Assembly (NCBI GenBank): GCA_001602955.1
Contig: LVAC01000014.1
Span: forward strand, 5,488-69,487
Source: Sulfurospirillum sp001602955
GTDB taxonomy: Bacteria > Campylobacterota > Campylobacteria > Campylobacterales > Sulfurospirillaceae
Direction: 5' to 3'
Length of the DNA stretch: 64,000 bases
The notes under the pieces are model-generated. The model had not been told where the DNA came from. It was given only the letters and a program-made list of their open reading frames with translations, and ran no database searches. Below are positions 58,363 to 64,000 of the stretch, piece after piece; positions within the stretch are counted from its first letter, which is position 1, and the number at the start of each line of letters is the position of its first letter. A program made the translations under genes and the position numbers.

Positions 58363-60654
58363 TTACGCTTTTTTGACTTTGACGCCGACGACGTGAAGGT
58401 TCATACCGCTATTGGGCGATACTAACGGCGAATAAAGCGAGTTACTGTTCACGCCTTTGCCGTAAGCTCGTTTTAAATCTTTACTGATATGTCCAAACCC
58501 AAAGTACGCAAATACGGTATCTTCACGTACGCCTTTGGTTACGAGCGCTTTGCCTTTTTGCGTGGCATATTTGTTATACACTTCGATCTTGTCGCCGTTT
58601 TTAATGCCTAAACGCTCTGCCGTTTTAGGGTGAATCCATACCGCCGCATCGTCTAAAAGATTGTTGAGCCATGCGTTGTTACCGTTGTGACCGTTGGTGC
58701 GAACGGCAGATTTACCGTTAATAAAATAGAGCTCATCGGCTTCTTTGTATTTGTAAGGCTCGTAACTAAGAGCACCTTTTTTGGAAACGGTTTCGAGTTC
58801 CGGACTGAAAAGTTTGATTTTGTGCGGAAGGTCTATCGTTCCTTCTTCATTGACTTTAGAGGCAGCACTCGGGAATTTTTTCACGAACTCCGCAACGCTC
58901 TTCTTATCTTGAAGCAAAAGCGGTACGCCGAAACTCGCACTTCCGGTCGCTTTGAGTTTGGCTAAAAGATCAAGATTGTCGCCGACTTGTTGCAAGCGGT
59001 AATCTTCGATGTCTTTGTACGGGAAATAAGCACCTAAGCCCATTTTCTCGCCTAATTCTTTTGCCACTCTCCACCCCGGACGACATTCGCCGATCGGTTC
59101 GACCACTTTTTGGCGACCTACGCCGTAGCTTGGGTTTTTACTGCCGCTGGCGGTAAACTCTTCATCCCTTTCCAAATACGTCGTATCGGGAAGGACGATG
59201 TCGGCAAACCATGCGGTATCGGAAACTTGAATATCAAACACGACCACCAAGTCCATCGCTTTGAGTGCTTTGATGACGTTTTCGGTATTGCTTTGTGTCA
59301 TGACGGGATTGTTACGGGCGATAAACCAGCCGTGCAACTTGTATCCGACACCCGGCAATTCGTTGAGTGCGGCATGCGGAACAAGGGTAACGATACCGTT
59401 TCCTTTTTTACAAAGGAAAAATTCGCTGTCTTTCTCGCCGATACGGTCGATTCGAGGTACTTCGACTTTCGGATATGCCGGTGTTTTAGGTTTTTTCAAC
59501 ACGGGTGCTTTAGGATCGTTTTCGCCTAAGTATTTGTTGTAAAACGCGGCACCTTTGTTGAGGTAATAACCGCCTTCTTGCTCTACCGCACCGACCAAGA
59601 CGTTACACATCATAATCGCACGGCGAAGTTCCAACTCTTGCGGCGTGAGGGTAACGCGATGGCAGAAGTCGAAAATGGCTTTGGGAGCCGCTTTGGCAAA
59701 TTCACGCGCCATACGTTTAATCGTATCGGCGGGAATATCGCACTCAACCGCCATTTTTTCCGGCGTGTATTCGGCGACGCTGGCCTTGAGTTCTTCAAAC
59801 CCTTCGCAATACTTCTCGACAAATTTTTTATTGTAAAGATTTTCATTGATCAAAACGTTGATAAATGCTAAGACGAAAGGAAGATCGTGTCCCGGTTTGA
59901 TCGGATGCCATTCGGTGGCTTTCGCCGCCATCGTCGAAAATCTCGGATCGAGTGAAATGACTTTCGCGCCGTGTGCGAGTGCGTCCATATATTGGCGTGC
60001 ATAAGAGATAACGATACCTTCAAAGACGTTGTGGCTGAGGTTGATAATGTATTTTGCTTTACCGAAGTCACGGCTTATGCCGCCCTCAAACACGTCGTCC
60101 ATCGCCAAATCGTACGCCAAAGGACAGGTTGCTTCGTGTCCGAAAAGGTTGTGTGAACCGTAGGCTTGTGCTAAATTATGAAACCATGTTTTGTTCCAAC
60201 CGCTACGTGCGGTAAATGCCACCGTGTGCGCGCCGTATTTTTGTTTGATGTCCTCTAGTTTTTTGGCAATGAAAGTGTATGCTTCGTCCCAACTGACCTC
60301 TTTCCACTTTCCTTCGCCTCGCTCACCCACACGCATAATCGGCTTGACCAAACGTTGCGGATCGTAGAGCTGGTTAAATCCCGAACTACCTCTTGCACAG
60401 ACTTTACCGCCTCGGCTCTTATCGGCGGGATTGCCGCGAATAAACATTCCTTTACCGTCCTCGACACGTGCTTCGATGGTACACGAACTCGTACACATCT
60501 CGCAAATGCTCGGGGTAAACTTTGTGTTTCCCTTGTATTGCTTTTTGGCCTCTTCCATCGCCCCGAGCGTGCCGGGAATGCTAGAAAGCCCTGCTACCGC
60601 CGCAGCAGTTGAAGAAAGCTTGAGAAAACTTCTTCGACTAAGCATTTGAGTCAT
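58363..60654 (-). CDS. psrA: Polysulfide reductase catalytic subunit PsrA, locus 2
   Basis: The 763-residue Tat-exported molybdoenzyme (signal SRRSFLKLSSTAAAVAG, residues 6-22) has [4Fe-4S] ligands C51, C54, C58 and C86 and the Mo-ligand C177 in HEATCPLAYD. The length and motifs fit PsrA of Wolinella, so polysulfide or elemental-sulfur respiration is the first guess; thiosulfate reductase PhsA is the alternative. The start ATG at 60654 lies six bases after AAGGA. Upstream, perfect 11-bp tandem repeats overlap the probable -35. It heads a psrABC operon closed by a strong terminator. Confidence 0.93.
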   Translation of the reverse strand: MTQMLSRRSFLKLSSTAAAVAGLSSIPGTLGAMEEAKKQYKGNTKFTPSICEMCTSSCTIEARVEDGKGMFIRGNPADKSRGGKVCARGSSGFNQLYDPQRLVKPIMRVGERGEGKWKEVSWDEAYTFIAKKLEDIKQKYGAHTVAFTARSGWNKTWFHNLAQAYGSHNLFGHEATCPLAYDLAMDDVFEGGISRDFGKAKYIINLSHNVFEGIVISYARQYMDALAHGAKVISLDPRFSTMAAKATEWHPIKPGHDLPFVLAFINVLINENLYNKKFVEKYCEGFEELKASVAEYTPEKMAVECDIPADTIKRMAREFAKAAPKAIFDFCHRVTLTPQELELRRAIMMCNVLVGAVEQEGGYYLNKGAAFYNKYLGENDPKAPVLKKPKTPAYPKVEVPRIDRIGEKDSEFFLCKKGNGIVTLVPHAALNELPGVGYKLHGWFIARNNPVMTQSNTENVIKALKAMDLVVVFDIQVSDTAWFADIVLPDTTYLERDEEFTASGSKNPSYGVGRQKVVEPIGECRPGWRVAKELGEKMGLGAYFPYKDIEDYRLQQVGDNLDLLAKLKATGSASFGVPLLLQDKKSVAEFVKKFPSAASKVNEEGTIDLPHKIKLFSPELETVSKKGALSYEPYKYKEADELYFINGKSAVRTNGHNGNNAWLNNLLDDAAVWIHPKTAERLGIKNGDKIEVYNKYATQKGKALVTKGVREDTVFAYFGFGHISKDLKRAYGKGVNSNSLYSPLVSPNSGMNLHVVGVKVKKA

Positions 60655-60686
60655 CTTTCATCCTTTTCATAAGATTTCATAGTGCA

Positions 60687-60721
60687 ATCTTAGAAAAGCT
60701 ATGTAAATTTTATGTAAATTT
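60687..60721 (-). promoter_or_regulatory. Perfect 11-bp tandem repeat and promoter of psrABC locus 2
   Basis: TATGTAAATTT occurs twice without a break at 60700-60710 and 60711-60721. On the coding strand this is TTTACAT-AAAA-TTTACAT, then 8 bases, then TAAGAT (60687-60692) as -10. Such tandem half-sites overlapping the -35 fit activation by an OmpR-type regulator. The rest of the AT-rich 288-bp space to the MocR gene shows no gene. Confidence 0.65.
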
Positions 60722-60942
60722 TAATGACGACTTTTATCTTTATTTTTTGAGTTTACAAAAGCTCATTATTGCCTTAAAATAGTTATATATAAAAAAATAT
60801 GACGATAAAATATAGCATAAAACAATCAATAAGAATCTATTGTGAAAAAAGGAGGAAGCTAAACTTTCAAAAGGGACTCAGGCAAACATTAAAAAGATCG
60901 TTCTTCTTATTTGCGTACCGTGCGATACCATTACGGTAGGGC

Positions 60943-62325
60943 TTACCGTGCCAACGTTTCTATCCATACAGTCTGAAAATGATCCAATGCATCACTGATC
61001 TCTTCTTCCCTCAGTCCTCCAAATCCCATGCGTATCGCTTCCCATGTCTCACCGTACAGGTCGCTCGCGCAATAGAGTTTCATACCCTTTTTAAGGGCAT
61101 TTTCGCGCAAACGGTGCAGATCGATCGCAACCGTTGGACGCATGATGATCGCCAAACCTCCACCTTCACTGATGATCTCGATCTGATCGCCTAGCATGCT
61201 TTTGAGCTTGTCGCGCATCAGGTCATGTTTTTTACGATTGAGCGTGCGAATCTTGCGCAAGTGCCGCTCCCAATGCCCCTCTGCCATAAAAAGTTCTAGC
61301 GTCTTTTGTGTGCTTAGTGCCACGCCACAGCGTTGATGACTCATCTGGCACATCGTGGTGTAGGCTTCCAAGTAACGATGCGGCAAAACGATGTAACTCA
61401 CCCGAAGAGCAGGAGAGAGCGCTTTTGAAAAGGTTCCCATATAAATGACATTGGCACTGTTTTCCAGTCCTTGCAGTGCGGGAATCGGGCGGTTTTGGTA
61501 CCTCAGTTCGCTGTCATAATCATCTTCAATGATCACTCCTCCCTCCCGTTTTGCCCAGTGCAACAACCGCATACGATGCGTTATGGGCATGCTAACGCCT
61601 GTAGGGTACTGGTGCGATGGGGTGATGTAAACCATCTTTGCCGTTGTCTGCTCTAATGCATCAATGTCAAGGCCGCTCGCATTGACCTCAATGGGCGTAA
61701 TGGCATAGCCGTACTGTTTAAAAATAGTCCCTGCCGCGGGGTATCCGGGATGTTCAACGGCGATTTCATGAAAGTGCGTTTGAAAAAGGGTTGCGATCTG
61801 CCGCATCGCATCGCTAGAACCTGCACAAAGAATGATCTGTGAAGCATCGCAAAGCACACCACGTGAATGCATCAAGTAGCGTGCTATCTCACTTCGAAGC
61901 CCTTCCTCTCCTTGTCTGTTCGTGTACGCTCCAAAATCGAGCGGTGTTTTCATCGCTTTGATAAAAAGGCGTTGCCACAGTTTGAGTGGAAAGGTGTCTG
62001 GACTGAGTCTTGCAGGGAAAAAATCGTAACGAATAGATGGCTCAGATGGCGTCTCTTGCATAGGCGAAGCCATCACTGTGGGGGTGAGTTCATGCACGAT
62101 GTCGGCGACGAAGTAGCCACTTTTGGGCACGCTTTCGATGTACCCTTCGCTGTAGAGTTGCTGATACGCTAGCGTAACGCTGTTTTTGCTGATGGCGTAT
62201 TGAACTGCCATTTTGCGCACCGAAGAGAGTTTGGTGCCTTTTTCGAGCTGATGGGTGACGATGTCGTGCTTGATCGCATCGTAGAGTTGAATATAAAGTG
62301 GCTTTTTTTGGTTAAGATCGTACAT
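60943..62325 (-). CDS. MocR/PdxR-type regulator (GntR wHTH fused to aminotransferase fold)
   Basis: The 460-residue protein has a GntR winged helix (residues 1-70, PLYIQLYDAIKHDIV, KLSSVRKMAVQYAISKNSVT) and a fold-type I aminotransferase-like domain with the PLP Lys in GTFSKALSPALRVS and VIIEDDYDSELRYQ. MocR proteins sense PLP and control vitamin B6 or other genes. It is divergent from two FMN-binding, PNPOx-like genes, its likely targets. By eye codon choice differs somewhat from the Psr region (fewer TCG and ACG words). Confidence 0.92.
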   Translation of the reverse strand: MYDLNQKKPLYIQLYDAIKHDIVTHQLEKGTKLSSVRKMAVQYAISKNSVTLAYQQLYSEGYIESVPKSGYFVADIVHELTPTVMASPMQETPSEPSIRYDFFPARLSPDTFPLKLWQRLFIKAMKTPLDFGAYTNRQGEEGLRSEIARYLMHSRGVLCDASQIILCAGSSDAMRQIATLFQTHFHEIAVEHPGYPAAGTIFKQYGYAITPIEVNASGLDIDALEQTTAKMVYITPSHQYPTGVSMPITHRMRLLHWAKREGGVIIEDDYDSELRYQNRPIPALQGLENSANVIYMGTFSKALSPALRVSYIVLPHRYLEAYTTMCQMSHQRCGVALSTQKTLELFMAEGHWERHLRKIRTLNRKKHDLMRDKLKSMLGDQIEIISEGGGLAIIMRPTVAIDLHRLRENALKKGMKLYCASDLYGETWEAIRMGFGGLREEEISDALDHFQTVWIETLAR

Positions 62326-62355
62326 AACTGTCCCCTAAAATATTTCAAAAACTGG

Positions 62356-62387
62356 CTCTTGTGAAGAGTACAGATTAGGATTATAAT
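62356..62387 (+). promoter_or_regulatory. Promoter with palindromic operator before the FMN-binding genes
   Basis: TTGTGA (62359-62364), 17 bases, TATAAT (62382-62387). The inverted repeat CTCTT-GTG-AAGAG (62356-62368) overlaps the -35, so a bound regulator, probably the divergent MocR protein, would block it. Confidence 0.6.
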
Positions 62388-62415
62388 ACCACAATTTAAA
62401 TCAAAAGGAGTTCGT

Positions 62416-62784
62416 ATGATTTCAGACACACTCAAACGTGTGATGCAAAAAGAGGGCGTTGTCGCCATCGTCGCTCAAGGCAAAGAGTTTCCCTGCGTTG
62501 TCAATACATGGCATTCGTATGTGCGTCTTACTGAAAATAGCTTGATCATTCCTGTGGGTGGCATGCACAGCATCGAAGAGGCATTAACGCGCGATAACAG
62601 AGTTTTAGTGACAGTGGGCAGTAAAGAGGTTGAGGGATTGCACCATATGGGGACAGGATTTTTACTGCGCGGCAACGCCAGCATGATAGAAGAGGGCGAT
62701 GCGTTTACGGCTATCAAAGAGAACTACCCGTGGGCAAGAGCGGTGTTGGAAATCAACCTGACAGAAGCAACACAAACCGTTTAG
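62416..62784 (+). CDS. FMN-binding protein (PNPOx-like split barrel)
   Basis: The 122-residue protein follows the small FMN-binding protein of Desulfovibrio along its whole length (EGVVAIVAQG, VVNTWHSYVRL, IIPVGGMHSIEEAL, GTGFLLRGNAS, WARAVLEI, ending TQTV). That protein is a dimeric flavin carrier or oxidoreductase of unknown partner. A good ribosome site (AAGGAG) precedes the ATG. It is cotranscribed with the following NimA-like gene, 10 bases downstream. Confidence 0.85.
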   Translation: MISDTLKRVMQKEGVVAIVAQGKEFPCVVNTWHSYVRLTENSLIIPVGGMHSIEEALTRDNRVLVTVGSKEVEGLHHMGTGFLLRGNASMIEEGDAFTAIKENYPWARAVLEINLTEATQTV

Positions 62785-62794
62785 GAGAGAAAGC

Positions 62795-63403
62795 ATGCGA
62801 AGAGCTGAGTTTGAAGTGCATGATCCCGCACTCATCGAAGAAGTTTTGAACAGTTGCGAGTATGGAACGCTCAGTCTTGTCGATGGCGACGAGCCTTACG
62901 GCGTGCCGATCAATTTTGCGTGGCATGAAAACCGTCTGGGGTTTCACGGATCGCTCGAAGGGCGTAAGATGGAAGTCATCGCTCGAAATGCAAAAGCCAG
63001 TTTCAGCGTAGTCAAACCGCTTTCGCTTTTGCCCTCGTATTTTAGCAACACACGCTCGGCGTGTCCGGCTTCACAGCTTTATATTTCCGTTCATTGTGTG
63101 GGGGAAGTAAAGGTCATTTCGGATTTACATGTAAAGTGTGAGATGCTCAATGCGCTGATGCAAAAGCTTCAACCTGAAGGTGGGTACGACCCTATCGAAG
63201 CGGACAATCCTGTCTACGCAAAAGTGGTTGAACGACTGGGAATTTGTGTTTTAGAACCGACGTCCATGAGCCTCAAGGTCAAAGCTGGGCAAAATCTTAC
63301 GGAAGAGCGAAGAACACTGTTGGTGGAGAAATTGCGTCAAAGAGACAGTGAAATCGATCGTTTGAGTCTTAAAGTGATCCAACAGCTCAATGAACAACAT
63401 TAA
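62795..63403 (+). CDS. NimA-like pyridoxamine 5'-phosphate oxidase family protein
   Basis: The 202-residue protein has the flavin-binding split-barrel of the PNPOx/NimA family: MRRAEFEVHDPALIEEVL, GTLSLVDGDEPYGVPINFAW and LGFHGSLEGRKMEVIARN. NimA-type proteins reduce nitroimidazoles, but many relatives bind haem or flavin and do other work. The C-terminal 40 residues form an extra helix. It carries one TTACATGTAA palindrome, in DLHVKCE. Confidence 0.85.
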   Translation: MRRAEFEVHDPALIEEVLNSCEYGTLSLVDGDEPYGVPINFAWHENRLGFHGSLEGRKMEVIARNAKASFSVVKPLSLLPSYFSNTRSACPASQLYISVHCVGEVKVISDLHVKCEMLNALMQKLQPEGGYDPIEADNPVYAKVVERLGICVLEPTSMSLKVKAGQNLTEERRTLLVEKLRQRDSEIDRLSLKVIQQLNEQH

Positions 63404-63492
63404 AGGATAGCGTGTATGCCAAAGAATGAAAGATTAGGGGAGATAACGTGATGTGTTGAAGAATAAAATTCTTACATTTAACGGAAGAAAAA

Positions 63493-63950
63493 CTAAAAGG
63501 ATACAATACCTTTACCTCGTTTTATAAATTCAATCATAAGGTATCTGTACCCTTCTTTTGAAAAATGGATACCGTCATCATTATATTTTTCTTTTAAATG
63601 ATGATCATTTTTTGAAAATTCCTTATTTGCCTCAAAATAGCTTATAGAATTAACACGACAATACTCTTTTAAAAAACGGTTTGAATCATCAATTGTCTTG
63701 TAAATTTTATCTCTATATGTTTGATCAAATTTTCCATCATATGGAATGTCATAAGTAATAATATCACCGACCACAATATGTGAATTTGGAAAATCTCTTT
63801 TAAGTGTTGAGACAATTTCATTAAAATTTTTTTTAAAATTTATTTCGTGATCGTTCCCGTTTGATTGTGTAATATCGTTTACTCCAAACTGCAACATAAT
63901 GTTTGTTATGTCATAGCCCATATCTTTTAATTTATATACTTAACTTTCGC
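63493..63950 (-). pseudogene. SGNH/GDSL hydrolase, N-terminus missing
   Basis: The 142-residue frame from the ATG at 63921 has block III (MLQFGVNDI, the SGNH Asn), block V (DDGIHFSKEGY with catalytic Asp and His) but no block I (GDS with the nucleophile Ser). Upstream the frame continues only five codons (VYKLKD) to a TAA at about 63939, although the match to the fold should extend further. The gene is thus truncated or disrupted near 63935-63950. It is much more AT-rich than the rest of the window, which points to horizontal origin. Bases 63951-64000 hold no recognisable gene. Confidence 0.65.
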
Positions 63951-64000
63951 ACGTTAAATTGATAAAAATTGTAGCTAAATCTCCCTAAAACATTGCTCCT

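Noticed and set aside
60655..60942. Possible small gene or RNA between psrA and the MocR gene
   Set aside because: The space is AT-rich with promoter boxes and a small inverted word near 60920-60950, but no credible frame or stable RNA fold could be seen by eye.

Overview
The window looks like the chromosome of a free-living, respiratory member of the Campylobacterota (Epsilonproteobacteria), most like Sulfurospirillum or a close relative. The pointers are gene order and gene content: aroQ-M24 peptidase-folK-flhF-flhG-orf-fliA-fliM-fliY and gyrA-flgP-flgQ-flgR-asd are in the order known from Campylobacter and Helicobacter, the FlgR is of the short Helicobacter type, and there are two complete polysulfide-reductase-type (Psr) respiratory loci. 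By eye the GC content is in the mid 40s. The assignment is an inference from sequence reading, with no database search.

Layout. 1-4.9 kb: end of a fused TRAP permease, a radical SAM gene without a normal start codon, and hemE-yqhA-asd. 5-9.5 kb: flgR, flgQ, flgP, gyrA. 9.6-10.4 kb: an intact REP-associated (Y1) transposase unit with near-perfect terminal inverted repeats, sitting beside the gyrA promoter. 10.4-15.9 kb: a small haem-ligand-like membrane protein and its larger paralogue with an EF-hand partner, flanking comF-lepA-prs. 16-28.8 kb: one uninterrupted minus-strand run, aroQ to fliY followed by a LOG protein and a five-gene sugar cassette (GT-C-like protein, GT2, WbqC, WecE, EmrE-like carrier). 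29-37 kb: an amidohydrolase, sppA, yitT, yeiH with a divergent LysR regulator, ribB behind an FMN riboswitch, a DMT transporter, adenine deaminase and a tiny CCE_0567-like gene. 37-41 kb: a hydrolase and a COG3014/YcfL/LpoB/CsgG-like envelope cluster. 41-47 kb: xseA, ubiE, an orphan, ppaC, a secreted orphan and a HemN-like radical SAM gene. 47-60.7 kb: Psr locus 1 (psrABC plus response regulator, histidine kinase and Cache protein), a FIST-PAS-GGDEF-EAL protein, and Psr locus 2. 60.9-64 kb: a MocR regulator divergent from two FMN-binding proteins, then an AT-rich, N-terminally broken SGNH hydrolase.

How it fits together. Psr locus 1 carries its own two-component system. Paired 7-bp boxes of the type TTwACAT, repeating every 11 bp and lying 8 bp before a -10-like hexamer, occur before psrA of locus 2, before the HemN-like gene and before the haem-ligand/EF-hand operon; a weaker form precedes psrA of locus 1. 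The OmpR-type regulator of locus 1 is a good candidate to bind them. The sugar cassette has the logic of an undecaprenyl-phosphate route: make an amino sugar, load it on lipid, flip it, transfer it. Its place behind flagellar genes suggests a surface or flagellar target.

The most unusual genome-scale signal is the word TTACATGT / ACATGTAA. About 31 copies can be counted by eye against roughly 3 expected. Most lie inside genes, usually in the frame Leu-His-Val, and two full palindromes lie inside the FMN riboswitch. No intergenic stretch exceeds 300 bases. I saw no tRNA, rRNA or CRISPR array.
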